The position numbers and the translations under genes are program-made. From Perca fluviatilis (lineage: Eukaryota; Chordata; Actinopteri; Perciformes; Percidae), in the NCBI RefSeq assembly GCF_010015445.1, contig NC_053134.1:15808629-15872628 (forward strand): a stretch of DNA of 64,000 nt, read 5' to 3'. Position 1 is the first letter of the stretch, and every line of letters begins with the position of its first letter. Positions 25,731-38,700 of the stretch are shown here, piece by piece. The notes below the pieces were generated by a model. The model saw only the letters and a program-made list of their open reading frames with translations. It searched no databases and was not told the origin of the DNA.

Positions 25731-26966
25731 TGTATGTGTCTTGATGTATATCTTGAGTTATTCCTGAACAAAACCAGTCTAGACTAAGGCACGACATCAT
25801 GCAACATGTTAGGATGTTGTAATCTGATGTTGACTTTATTATCTTTGCATTAGACAGTCATGGATCCTGGTAATCACGTTATAACAGGAATAAATCAGAA
25901 AAACAATTCTGATTGTAATCTACTATGAGTGATTCCAACCGTAACTGATGAAGTATGTTCTAATTTTTTTTAAATTCAGCAAACCTTTCTTGGCTATGTT
26001 TGCATTCAGTGTTAAGGTATTGCATGTAAGTTAGTCTCGCATTGCCATACCTTCCTCCACAGCGCTGCGGAGGAGGGTCTGACGAGTCCACACAGCATTC
26101 CGGGATGGGAGAAAAACAGGTCTGGTTTATTGCCATTTCTTTAAACCAATCACAATCGTCTTGGCCTGCTCTAAGCGCAGAGTGGCGCAATGGCACCTCT
26201 GCAAAATAGCCTTGAGAAGGAAATTGATTTGGTGGAACTTGTACGTTCAAAGGTTTTTTTAGTTGTGCAACAGAAAACTCATTGGCCAGATAGTCTAGCT
26301 AGCTGTCCGGATTTACCCTGCAGAGATCTGAGAAAAGGTTAACCATAGTCCTCATAAATCCACCGGAGTTTAAAATGCCAACACAAAGAAAGCCCAAGGC
26401 AACGGATATCCGACCTAAATTAGTTAAATCTGGCGGAATTTCTGGAAGTGGAACTTCGTGAATATAGACAGGGCTCCAGACTGTGACCAAATGGTCGCAT
26501 TTTGTGACCAAAATTTGAGAGTGTGTGACTGAATTTTACATCCAGTCGCACATGTGCGACCAGTAAATTTGCCCCCTCTTTTTACACATTAAATGTTGAA
26601 ATTTCGGTACCTGAGAGCGCGTAAGTGCAAGCTTATCTGTCCTCTCTGAAAATTGACAGAGAGCATTTTTTCATGTCACATGGGGGGCGGCACGAGAACT
26701 TTAAAAAAAATTTAAAAAATCCTCTGAGCCGTGAAGCGTTTTTCTGTTTTCGATCATTTCACTGTGTGGGGAATTGGGAGATCAGCGCCCCCAGCAGCTG
26801 CAGGCGCCCTACTTACTGAGAGAGGTCAACACCCCCTACTTTCACAATGAAATGGACTAGTCCGTAACAGTGCGCCGCGGCACGAAAGATAAACACAAAG
26901 TACACAGAGACGGAGCAAAACAAGACGAGTCTAAACCTTTCTTTTATGTCAATGGTCTAAACACCA

Positions 26967-27384
26967 AAATGAAACAAAGTTACCCAAGCGGCACAAATAA
27001 AAGAAAAAAGCGAAAAGACGTTTTCGGCAGTAGCAGGACCTTCATCAGCTCCCGTGGCTGATGATAGTGGTGGTGGTGTCAGCGGCAGTGAGGAGGAGAG
27101 GGAAAGAGATGAGGGAGTGAGGCTACAACCTGCGGTAAGCACAACTCCCCTTAAAACACTTAACCCCTTGATAAAACTGAGTGGTGGACAAACTGTTGAT
27201 GATAACACTACAACAATAAAAACGTAGGCATGCTTTACTGTATGACAGCATTAGTAGCCTATATAAATGTTGCACATCATGCAAACTTTCTTAACGAGAA
27301 TTGATGTTTTTCTATCTGCGTTGACAGACAAAAACTCATGATAGACCTCTTCAAATTATAGCGCAGGGCCTCTTGAAATGATAG

Positions 27385-27449
<65 letters not shown>

Positions 27450-28085
27450 CTTGTTTTATGATTCATTAGGAGTATACAGTTTTAGTGTATTAATAAATGG
27501 CACTTTGTTGAAGTATTTAATGTGTCAACTTGCACTGATTCTTGCTTACTCATTACATGGCGTTAGTAGTTTTAGGAGTAGGAGTTGGTATACATATTCA
27601 GGGGAGCACAAGGATGGGGACAGCTTTATCAATACTAGTTAAACAGTTGTACAGTTTTATTCCCAACTTGTATATATTTAAAATTATTTGTTCTTATATT
27701 CTATCCTATTATTATTTCATGTATATTGTATCCTTTTATTTCATTTATATTCTTTGTGTGCTGTGTGTCTGATATTGTGCTGCTGCAACACTGGTATTTC
27801 CCATTTTTTTCTATCTATTTATTTATTTATTTGTGAGCTTATGCGGTGGGCCAGTCTGGGCCAAAATGCCAGGGCAGATTTTTGGTCCCAGTCCGTCCCT
27901 GTCAGTCACTGTGGCTCAAGCAGAAAGGAGCTTTTCCAAACTAAAGTTGATCATACCTGAGGTCACCATGTCCCAGGAACGGCTCACTGGCCTTGCCGTC
28001 ATCAATATCGATCACCCAATAGGGTAGCAGATTTCATACGATGACATCATTGATGATTTTGCATCAAGGAAGGCCAGAAAGGTCA
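26967..28085 (+). pseudogene. Decayed hAT-family transposase
   Basis: The N-terminal part MKQSYPSGTNKRKKRKD (from 26967) is the basic start typical of TTF-zinc-finger/hAT proteins. An acidic stretch EEERERDEG and a possible donor follow near 27.1 kb. The C-terminal part LSVTVAQAERSFSKLKLI then VTMSQERLTGLAVINIDH (about 27897-28016) is the hAT dimerisation domain, and ASRKARK follows after an in-frame stop. The catalytic centre is missing, so the copy is inactive. Confidence 0.8.
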
Positions 28086-28157
28086 GGTTTTAGTTTTAGT
28101 TTGTGGGGGGGCGCTCGGAGGGGGTCTCACCCGGGGCGTCATTCAATGTAGAACCTG

Positions 28158-28290
28158 AAGGCTACTTTATTTCTACAGCACCTTTCAGCAACAAGGCAAT
28201 TCAAAGTGCTTTACATAAAACATTAAAGAAGCAATTAAAAACGGTCATGATGAAAACAAAACAGGCAAAAGAATAATACAATAATAAAAA
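28158..28290. mobile_element. Retroelement tail inserted within the hAT element
   Basis: CTTTATTTCTACAGCACCTT, then CAATTCAAAGTGCTTTACAT and an A-rich stretch, match the tail signature common to fish retroelements (compare 9541). This would be a third level of nesting. The family is unassigned. Confidence 0.4.
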
Positions 28291-28589
28291 AAGTTTTTTT
28301 ACTGTCATGACAGCGATGGGGCTGTCAGTTTACCTTATATGTTGCATCTTCAAAAGTGACACTGAATTTGAAACAGCACATTGTAATTTCTGCATATATT
28401 ATCAAAGTGTTTATTAGTAATACAGTGGAAATTAGTAGAAATGTGAATATTTGGTTAGCATGTTGATTTACGGTGTGTGCCCCTAAATTTTCTGGTTGTG
28501 CCCCTAAAATTTTCAGTTGGGGGCCACTGTGCTCCTAGTGAAAAAAGTTAGTCTAGTCTGGAGCCCTGATAGACTACATGTAAGTAAAC

Positions 28590-30811
28590 TAGAGAGGTTA
28601 GAGAATAAACCATTAGTGACAATACTGATTGATACACACTCAAACACACTCACTAGTTTAGGTGGCATACTGTACACCATACCACAACCTAATCTGTCAA
28701 CAGGACATCCAAGAATATGTGTAACCTTCATTATTGTATGTGTCTCTGTTAGGGACTGTGTGCATACAGTAGATACTGTGCACATGCTCATTTTCATTGC
28801 TCACAGAGAATTCTGTGCTCTGATTGGTTTAGCTGCATAAATTGTATTATTCCATTTGGACTAATTATATCTCCTTTTCACTGATGTAGAGGACAGGCTG
28901 CACTGCATCCTCCTCTCTCCTCCCTCTCTCACCCAACTTTCTGAAGTCTTTCAGTTGACTGAAACTGTTATAATGTAATGTCTGTTATTTGCAAAACTGG
29001 AAGAAAAAAGATTATTCAGTAGCAAAGTAGAAATACTTTTTCAGTGTACTTTAGTATGTTATTTAAGGTATGTGTACTCATGTACACACTGCATATTTAT
29101 CTTTTTGATAACCTTTATTTACATCTACATTTTTAAAGTAAAACTTTTATATACTGTAATAAACTTGCTACAAAATGAATTGGTTTTCTAATCAATAACA
29201 TACTATTCTGACAGATCTTTCCCTTTGCAACATCAAATTTGTATCCATGAAATGAAATAAAATACCAAAGAAACAGTTGTTTGCTTACAAAGTAGTCAAA
29301 CTGTTGAGGAGCTTTCCGTCTTTTTTCCTTTAAAGATTTTCTACATAACGATATAATATTGATTGTATTTTGTCTTCGAACAGCACAATCATGCTTGTGC
29401 ATGCCATAATCACAGCCTTGACACATAAGAACTTGAGAACAGAAATCCAAATCCGCAAGCCGATATAGAAAGTGGTTTGAAAACAACAACAATAAACTGC
29501 GCTGCTAATGTTTATTACGATCTGTTCAGCCTCAGAAATATACCTAATATGTTTTGGTGAGAAATGTAAATCAGTAAAATCATGTTTTTTTTTTTTATCC
29601 AAACTCCATTGAGTACCTCAGACATTTTCTTTCTTTACTCTAAGTATGAAGTCTGATTATTTTTTACACCACAGTTGAGGCAGCCTATTTTCATAAATTC
29701 AATATTTCATCAAGGTAACACGTACACACACACACACACACACGCTCAAACATATTTTCACGTGTAATCCAGTTAAAATTGCTATAATATTTAATTCATA
29801 TGAGAGTCATTAAAAGTGCAGTGGTGCCGTGTCCATTATGCATTCCTTTTCTAGCAGGATAAAACAGTCCTCAGATGTGGGAGCTGCACTTTGAAGTGTT
29901 GTCTCAGAAGCAGGCCAACTCTTACAGGAAGTCCCTGATGTTTAAAACATGCCATGCAGGGGGACTAACAAAGGTGAGCACTTGTGGCCTGCCCCAAGAT
30001 GAGCCGAAAATGGCCAGCCAGGAATTTGGCTAGATCTGATAAATCACGTACACACAGCGGGCATCAAATAAACAAAAAGCAGACAAATATACACGTGGGT
30101 AATGGTGAAGTTGTAAGAAACAACACACAACACACAGTGATGTGCATGTACCAACAGATACATGGACACACACGTGTCGCGATGACACAGCAGACGTGAA
30201 GAACAGCTGACATGTTGACCCTCAAACAGGAGCAAAATAATTTGGACACAGCAGCATAAATAATGCTCACCCATCCAGCTGACTGAGACTTTACAGGTTC
30301 ATAATGGTTGTAATGAGAACTCCCTTTTGCAGATATTACTGTACAGAGAGTAACAAGACAGGCATTCTCTATGTAATGAAATCATCCACCATGGACACGA
30401 GTGGGACAAATTGCAATTTACCAGCTGAGAGGAGACATTAGCTTATTGTGCAGTACAGTGTTAAACTGATTCTTTGAATATATCATCTGTACGGGTTTGA
30501 TTTAACGGAATAATTGTGATTCAATTCGCTTTACATTACATTCAACACCCTCAATTTAGGTTATTATGGGTTTATTAAAATGTATCAAAAAAATATATAA
30601 AAACCTCAGTTAATGTTTGCAATATTCTTTGAATCAGCCGTGAGAATAAACTGTTAGTCTTTATTTTTCAGGACACAGGGCCATGCTGGATTTCACTTGA
30701 GGCTTAAAATCAGGGACTAATTTGCATAGGCCAGGTGGATGCAGGTAGGATGGCAAACCAGCACTATTGTTAGCTGTATTGCAGATGTACATGGTGCAAG
30801 CACAACAAAAT
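28590..30811. other. No gene seen
   Basis: Intronic non-coding DNA; a short (CA)n tract lies at 29726-29743. Confidence 0.45.
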
Positions 30812-30950
30812 GGGTGGCAGTAGTTCAGTCTGTAGGGAGTTGGGTTGGGAACAGGAGGGTTGCTGGTTCAAGTCTCAGGGATCAGCCCCCGCAATCTGAC
30901 GTCTCTCTATTAGTGCATGTGTGTGTATTTCAGGCCTGTGTGTAATGTGT
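30812..30950 (+). mobile_element. tRNA-derived SINE
   Basis: The head has RNA polymerase III promoter boxes: A-box-like TAGTTCAGTCTGTAGGG and B-box GGTTCAAGTCT. The tail TGTGTATTTCAGGCCTGTGT is the one usual in percomorph SINEs. The middle is shortened. Confidence 0.75.
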
Positions 30951-30974
30951 AGAATAATTGTACTATATAATAAT

Positions 30975-31104
30975 CTCATGACAATTGTGATTGGTTTAAA
31001 GAAATGCCAATAAATCAGAGCACGTTTTTCTCCCATCCCGGAATTCTGTGTGGAATAGCCAGACCCTCCTCTGCAGCGCTATGGAGGAAGGTCTGGCAAA
31101 GACA
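30975..31104 (+). mobile_element. hAT-like element, copy 4 (3' fragment)
   Basis: It retains only the conserved 3' part: ATTGTGATTGGTTTAAAGAA, ATCAGAGCACGTTTTTCTCC and the hairpin GCCAGACCCTCC...GGAAGGTCTGGC (31058-31097). There is no full terminus or clear duplication. Confidence 0.75.
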
Positions 31105-31749
31105 AACTCATGTCTTCTTCATCTTAAATAGAGTATTTGCTTCAACAGAAATGTTTTAACTATCTTGATTTGTTTTTCTAACTCTGGAGAACTCTCTAGG
31201 ATTTAAAAGTTAGACTCAATTTTCCTGTTTTAACCAAGTTATTGGATTCAGATTTATCTGATTGTTTTTATTATATCTAGTAGTTGGGACTACAGTGAGG
31301 ATTTGCAATGACCTCGGTTCAGTTTTGCTGTGTCCAGGAATTCTTTGAGAGCCATTCTGGGAAGGCATATGTTGGCCTTTGTTGTGGCCTGACAGTGACT
31401 GGGACAAGATAACAACTTTGTGTGACTGTACATCTGTGTGTTTTAGTAGCCTATATTTGCACACATACACAGATTGCATTTCGGTGTGCTTCCCTAGTTG
31501 AATCTGTGGCTGTAGTTTGATGGTTAAAAAGCCTTCTAAGGGAAGTGGGTGTCATGAAGATAACCTGGGAGAATGTGCTGAGCTGGGCTGGATGTTCTGC
31601 AGGAAGGAAAAGTGTGGTGATCCACAAGCAGGAACTCACATTCTGTCAACTTAGTACACCCCTACACACGCACACTCCAACCCCCCTAACTGCCATCTGT
31701 ATTTCTGCCTCTGTCAGGCCTTTTCCCTGACCAAAAACACACACATATC

Positions 31750-31782
<33 letters not shown>

Positions 31783-32752
31783 GGAAACAGAAACTTCTTT
31801 TCCGATATTTCTGCAAAAGCTCAGCAAGGAGGCTGTGGCACCTCTCTTCTTTTTCTTCGTCTTCCTTCCCCCGTCGTGAGACACAGCTGTAGCCGTGACA
31901 GTCCAGGTTCTTCTGTGAGAATTTGCAGCTTCTGTGGTTGGAGACACTGCCAAATTGGGAGCCATGAGTCGCTGTTGTGTGGTTAAAGTGATCACCATGA
32001 CAGAGATCCAACTTCTACAGGTAGGGGGAGCGACTCAGCTAACAGGCCAGGCAAATCGGGGCAAGATCAGACGTAGAAAAGTGTATGTGTGTGCAACTAT
32101 GTGTGCGGTTGTTTGTGTTTGCATGCAAGAGAAATTGTCTGTGCTTCATAAAAGGCATGCATTTACAACCAATAGCCACCGTGGAATGCAGATTTACTGA
32201 TCGGTTTGCTATCCCAGTCTTATTTTCCCTCACATTTCACAATCTATGGTGTGTGGTTACAGCTATTTACTGGTTAGCAGGCTCAGCAAAAATACAGTAA
32301 GCAAGTCTGAGTAGGCTTTTTGTTCCACTTTCATCTTATCTCCATAGATTCAAGATGGGAAAAGATTAATCGAGCATTGCTACTCGCAATATGTTGTAAA
32401 ATACAACATTTTGCAGAAATGAATCCAAGCCTCCTACTAGGTTTTGTCCATAATGTGTACAGCTAGTTAATGTCACCATCACCCAGTGTTTCATAAGTTG
32501 TTGGATTTTTCTGAAGTGAAAGGAGAACTTGGGCAAGACTGAAACTGAGTTAGGCAAGAGTTTTCCTTTTTAGAGGGAACACCTGTGAGTTTGTCTGTTA
32601 CAATGGCAGTATGAGTGCAGCATTTTCAGTGGGACTAAAGAAATACACCTTTTAACTCCGAGGTAAATCACACCACTATTAAATGCATCTTACAAATAGA
32701 GGCTGATGAAATAATGATTTGAAAGAATATATGAAACTGAAGATTTAGCATT

Positions 32753-32817
<65 letters not shown>

Positions 32818-35390
32818 GTAATCTAAAATTGTTTTCATCTCATAGTGAGAATTTGCGATTTTAATTATATATATAAAATTGGGATATAATTGGGAATGTA
32901 TGTAATGCAGGATGAATGGTTTTCTTTTGAGGGCGATAAGAGTTGTTATTAGAGCATTGCTGTAATATGCTTTATAGTTACAGTTATTGAATTGCGTGAA
33001 TTAGATATTCTATATAACTGCTGGGGAAAACATGTGTGATGTGACTTCACAGCAGAGCATAAGTAGAGTATGTGTTGGATTTGATCAACTTGCTGCATTG
33101 ACGTGTGGTTTAAGATCCCTGCAAGTATGCACATTATGTTAGTGAAAGAGTCAGGAGAAGTTTGATTGAGAAAGAAAGAAAGAAATAGGCTGTGTGTGTT
33201 GAATGAGGGCGTTGTCTCGTTCTGACATCTTTTTTTTTGTGGTTTGAATGTCTCTAATGAAGATAATGAAGTTAGGGAGGTCCAGCTGATCTCAGTCAAG
33301 TTTATATCTTCTGACTGGACGCAGGAAGTACAAACGCAAACCGGACAAATATTATTTTCTGCTTCCAAATGTTAAAACATGAAACATAATAGAGCAAACT
33401 GTGCAAAAATATCTGTGTAGAAAAGCAAAAATTAAACAAAGTGAGTGTTAGCTTTGCTTTGATATCAGTGAATTCTTGTCTATAAACTCTGCGAAAGGTT
33501 TGCATGTCAGGAATAACTGTGCAAATGTGTGTGAATGGAAAGTGATCCTGTGACCTCTTCTCTAACCGTAACCTGAAACACTGCCTCAATTGTTGTAGCA
33601 GGTGCCAGTAGCCATATTGAGAAAAAGTGTCTCAAACATCAGAATAGTCACTACGATCCCAAACTTGAGCCTTGATTGATTCGATTCTTATCTCATTCCT
33701 GTCCCATGTGTATGGCGGGCATTGATAATTTTCAGCATGTCCTCTTCACACATACACAGGCCCACCATTGTTGAGGTTGGCCTCTGTGACTGAAGCACCA
33801 TTACCTCTCAAATCCAATCAGATTCCCTTAAGTGGATAACAAGCATGTCTCCGGCATATACAGTAGTGAGAAAGCTGAAGTGAAACAAGGACAAAAACAC
33901 TGTCACACAAAGCAGATGTGGTGTGTAGCAGTCCTGGCATCCCTCCTGCTATCCGTAGTGGAAAGAAATGTTGATTGGCTAACAACTGGCATCTTGTTTG
34001 GCCTGGAGAAGTCAGATAAGAGCTCTCAGTCAGTACTGACAAGTTGAGTATTGTGGCCAGCCTGTTCTTAGTTAGGTGGATGAGCGGTGAATAGGAAGCT
34101 AGTCTAGCTGACAAGGAGAATTTAATGCTGAGTTTCAGTACAATTCCAAAGCTGCCATGGCTAACAGTGCCTACGGTTTAGCAGTGTTGTGCTAGTTGAC
34201 ATTTTAACCATAAAAACATTCATTGCTGCAAGAAGTCTGAAAAGTAGCAAGGGTACTTGCAAGCAAGCTACTCATTTAATCAATTCCAGCAAACAACTCT
34301 TTTGAGAGAAGAAATTACTCATTCTTGCTTTAAAAATTAAAAGTTGGTAGATAGCTGTATAATAGGCTATACATTACAGAGGGAGTTAGCTGTTCTTTAA
34401 TTGTGCTACTTGTGTTACTGTAGCTTAGCATTTTAGCTAAACACTAGGGTTAACTAGGGTAACTGTCAAGTAGCTGCACATGCCGCTGTATAGCAAAGCT
34501 ACACAGTTTCGCTTTTGATGCTGCCATTATCTTATTTTACTTGATAAATGACACCTGTGGGTGTGGCTGGGGGTATGGTAGTGTAGTCTAAAAGTAACAT
34601 TATTAGTATGGGAGCAGACATGGTTAAGAGAAGAAAAAAAAATGTCTTCTTTAATAATTACATTATCTTTTACCAATTAGTTACACATATTAGGTTATGT
34701 CATACTACATAGTCTACTAAATCTGCTAAAGTAAAACACCGGCATTGTTGCTTATCTGACTGATCTTCTACTGCTAATTGATAAGCTGAGGTCAGTCATG
34801 GAGAAGAAGTATTCATGTAGATATAAAAAATAAAAAAGTTCAGGCAAGTCCACAGAGCACGCTATGTTGACCAGTGAATAGAATCATTTTAAGAGGAAGT
34901 TTTAAAAAGAAAAGGGTGAAAGAGACAGACAGATGACCATCAACAACTGAAAGACTAACATAATAATACCCTTACAAACAATACACGTATTATTAAGTTC
35001 ACCTAAAAATACTCTACACGCCATGAACTAATAAATCAAGTTACAACAGGGAGCTTCTTTGTGAGCTACAGACCAGTGCGTAAACTAGACGTTTTTAGGT
35101 GATGTTCCTTCTGAAAATAGCCTAGCATAGCTTTATTGCTTTATGCAGTTATTGTTTTGGAAACTGATAATCTTACATTGAAAAAAATGACTGAATGAAA
35201 AGGCTTGTTTAAAATGGCATAAAAAGTTATTTAAAACCCCCATTGGGGAACAAGGGTCAGTTGTGCTGCCACAACCCCTGGAGCAGGAAGGACAGGATAT
35301 TAGGAGCTGACCACTGATTGGTCAGTCGGACAGCAAAGGGCGGTCTACATAAATTAGTGATAGACACTTAAAGCAGATATCCTGCAGTGA
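31105..35390. other. No gene seen; (CA)n and (GT)n tracts
   Basis: Long non-coding stretch upstream of the proximal tfec promoter. It holds (CA)n at about 31752-31780 and (GT)n at 32756-32814. Several open frames of 60-140 codons here lack any protein character. Confidence 0.45.
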
Positions 35391-35530
35391 TCAAACACTG
35401 GGTGATCTGACAATCCAGTGTTTGAAGTGATTATCATACTACGCAACATAAAGGCTAACCCCCAGCTTTGGGCCTAATTAGTTCACTTAGGGCCCTTTAT
35501 AAGACTTTGGTAGGGGACTGGGAAGTACAG
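35391..35530 (+). promoter_or_regulatory. tfec: Proximal tfec promoter with TATA-like box
   Basis: TATAAG (35498-35503) lies about 145 bases before the exon 1 ATG, which suggests a start near 35528. An 11-base perfect inverted repeat, TCAAACACTGG / CCAGTGTTTGA (35391-35401 and 35415-35425), lies just upstream, and an ATTGG (inverted CCAAT) occurs near 35316. The 5' UTR of about 120 bases contains no upstream ATG. Confidence 0.45.
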
Positions 35531-35645
35531 ACACTTACTGGGAGTCAGCAGCTCAACAGGATAGCAGCAGCAGATCTGGATCCTTAAAGTTGACTTGCTG
35601 CTACGCCAAAACAAACCAACTTGAAGATTAGCTGCTTTTCTGAGA
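35528..35645 (+). other. tfec: tfec proximal 5' UTR (predicted)
   Basis: Stretch between the inferred start downstream of TATAAG and the first ATG. It contains a short CAGCAGCAG run and no upstream ATG. Its left edge is an estimate. Confidence 0.4.
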
Positions 35646-35705
35646 ATGCCACACTTAACCGACTGCAGTTACTACACGATGCGGGACGCAACCAGAGCTT
35701 CAAAT
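35646..35705 (+). CDS. tfec: tfec proximal first coding exon
   Basis: The 20 codons [20 protein letters not shown] are followed directly by a donor, GTAAGA. Phase 0 joins to VQSHLENS of exon 2. The start is chosen because no ATG occurs in the roughly 120 bases between the TATA-like box and 35646, and this frame stays open to the donor. A second in-frame ATG (codon 12) is a possible alternative. I do not recognise these residues from another MiT protein, so this exon is less certain than the rest. Confidence 0.55.
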
Positions 35706-38700
35706 GTAAGAATATCGAAATTTAGAAAACTTCTTCGTAATTGTTTTTGTTGAACATTGTGATCATATTTTCAAATGTGACATATTTGTAAGGCTTGTAT
35801 GACCGGTTTGGCAATCTTGACATCTGGCTGTATCTATATGTATGTACTGTACTACTGCAGATTAACAGAATAAGAAATAGGTTTGTCAACTTAAGTTCTG
35901 TTCTGGGGGTAAAAGCATATGCTATGGACCACATTTTTCAGTCAGAAACTGGTAGTGAATTTAAGACTATGGCAATACTTTCCTTGAGAAAGGGCCTTAA
36001 GAATGAGTTCTAATTTCTTATTAAGATGCTACACATGTCAAACATGACTTGCTTTAATGTGAGCGTTCTACAAAATACAGTACTGCTGTAAGTCTGTAAA
36101 TTTGCTCTGCATAAGTGACTAATAATGGGAAATACTGACTCACAACTATTTCTGGGATGAATTAGATCATCTTATCGCAAAGCCGACAGCTGCTGTGAAC
36201 ACCTCTTGTGAACCTGTTCTTAGTCAGCGCGGTTTCAGTGGGATGAGAAACAATGTGTGATGAACTGGTTTTCCATTTAGTCAACTAACTGAACTTGTTT
36301 GTTTTTGCTGCAGGTACAAAGCCACCTGGAGAACTCAAAGTTCCACCTCCACCAGACCCAGAATCAACAGGTCAAGCAGTACCTGACGCTGGGCTCAAAG
36401 CTGGCCTCTTCGGCCGGGCAAGGCCACGCCGTTCCGCATCCACACGCCCCTGGCCAGCCGCTGGCCACCGTGCCGATCATGAGGAATGGACACATGCCCT
36501 CAGTCAGCGACAGCAGCAACCCCAACAGCCCCGTTACCCTCCTCACAATGGCCAATCACGACAGCGAGGTGAGTGGGTTTATGGAAAAAGAAAGAGTCTG
36601 AATGTGTATTATGATGTTGCTGAATATATGGAACTGAAATTAAGAAAACTCGGAATCTGTCTAGCAGTGACTGGGAAATTGAAATCGCAACCAAAGACTG
36701 GGTAACATAACATAACATAACTGTGGGTCATAACTTTTGTAGATTTCGCAACATTCTTGATATGTTTTCCTGTCAATACTCTTTTTCCTGTCAACATACT
36801 TTTTTCTGTTTTTTGTAATAATTCAGAGGGATAAATCATGGCTAACTCTTTGTTTGGACAGACAGTCAACCTGTAATAGAATTTACAAACATTAGTAACC
36901 TTCTAAATTGTATGTCTTGATTGGGTTTGGATCTCAGAAAGTATTTCCAAGTAATCATATAAACAAAGTAATGCCATTATTGGTCTCCCTCTCTCTCTAT
37001 GATGTGTTCATCAATAACTTCAGACATGCAGGCTCTGATGAGAGAACCCTTTCAAAAGAAGGAAACTAGTTTGATAACAGATGTGTTTCCTGCCAACACT
37101 GCTAACTAACTCACGACAAGGCCGCTGGAGAACTTGTCTGTTATTGAATTAGTCTCGTGACGATCCCTCCCCTTCCTCGGGTCTATTTTGGTTTGAATGT
37201 TACGATTTTTAAAGATCAGACTTGGACAGCATTGCTATTCTGGTACAAACATCATTAGCCTTTCCATAAGTACACTGAAATTACTGTTTTCTTTTAGTTT
37301 CCAATGGATGAAGTTATTGATGACCTCATTAGTCTTGAATCCGGTTTCAATGATGGAGGCTTGGATTGCATGGAGTCTAACATCATAATGCAAAACAATG
37401 TAAGTATCAATCACAATCACAACAACAGCTACATAGTAACACTGTTTAAAATGTGACAGACTATCAGCAGTTTGAAGGTCTTTTGTATTGATTTCTGCAA
37501 CATATCCTTTGTTGGTTAACCTGCTCACATTATTGCAGTTATGTTTATGTCAAGTTACGTTCTTTAACTAATGACTTCCACACTTTTTTAAGTTGAATGG
37601 GGACTTGAAAGTAAGGTTCCTCCACCCAAACATTTAGGCACAGGCTTGACTTGCTTGGGAAAAAGGGGACCTGTCTTGGTTAGGGGTCAGCTTAAGTCTG
37701 GAGATGAGTCAAAGTTCATTGGGGCTTAGCAACATTTCTCACATTACTCAAGAAGACCAACAATGCAGATTAGGTTAAAAGAGAGGATGTTTGTGGACAA
37801 ATGTACATACTTAATAACAATATGACAATAGAAGTTATAGTAACTGATCCATTCTTGAGAAGACAACCAACTAGAAATAGCACCACAGACAAGTACTATC
37901 AGTAGGATTTATGGCCAAGAAGAAATTCAAAAAACTCTGGTCAAAAATGTGGGACAAGGGGAACATAGTGACACCTGATTCAAATACAGGGAGAGTTTGT
38001 AGGATGGGAACACTGGGAATGTAGCCTAACTCCTTAAATACAGAGAGCGCCAAATTGGTAGACAAAGAATCATACACACAGATAAAGTGACACGCAGCAA
38101 AACACAACAGATACTGTGATAGTGAGGGAATGAGAGGGAGGGGAGGAAAAGATAAGGCGTGGGGGGAGAGGAGGAGGAATGGGAGAGCCAGTGGGTTTCA
38201 AATGAGGACAGAAGCGCGACATGAGAAGCGAAGAGTGAAAGATTTTGTTGGAGAGAGTTACTGAGCCATTGGATTGGGCTAATGCATACACTCCCCATGG
38301 GCTTGTTCAGAAATGATACCATGCTTAAATGGATCAATTCATCCTAATTAGTCATACAGCACGATGCATCACGTCGTTTCACCGTGTCAACACATCCAGG
38401 AACGCAGACGGGAGAGGGACTGAAGTGATTACAATAGGAGTTGTGGAGGAATTGTTGCAATCTTTCATTTTGATAAGCGCTTTTGTCCCCTCCTCCTCCT
38501 CCTTCTCTTTTCCCATCATGGTGAGATAACGAAGAAAAAAAAAAAAACGCACATGCAAACTAAACCAACTGCAGATATCTGAAATGTCTGCAGTTTCTTC
38601 TGTATTGTCTCTTCTCCTCTTTTCTTCCCTCTTGCCTTCCATTCCTTCCCATCTCTTGACTTGACATGCAGCTGTATCACGTTCACCAGTCTGGCAGTTA

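Larger units (their letters stand above)
26469..28568 (+). mobile_element. hAT transposon nested inside MITE copy 3
   Basis: Element of 2100 bases with perfect 14-base terminal inverted repeats CAGGGCTCCAGACT / AGTCTGGAGCCCTG. The pentamer ATAGA occurs on both sides (26464-26468, 28569-28573), which can be read as a duplication of host sequence. Subterminal regions repeat the theme of GTGACC/GGTCGC and GCCCC. It carries a broken transposase and an internal (TA)n tract (27387-27448). Confidence 0.85.
26032..28576 (-). mobile_element. hAT-like non-autonomous element, copy 3, interrupted
   Basis: Reverse-strand copy of the 3375-3852 family. Its two parts (26032-26468 and 28569-28576) are split by a 2.1 kb insertion. 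It starts TAGTCT, ends AGACTA, and is flanked by a perfect 9-base duplication CATGTAAGT (26023-26031 and 28577-28585). Comparison with copy 1 shows the uninterrupted order of the site. Confidence 0.85.

Noticed and set aside
30812..30890. Functional tRNA gene
   Set aside because: The A and B boxes belong to a SINE head; the sequence does not close into a tRNA cloverleaf as far as I can see and it continues into a SINE tail.
33302..33589. Minus-strand frames around 33 kb
   Set aside because: AT-rich chance frames without any recognisable motif.
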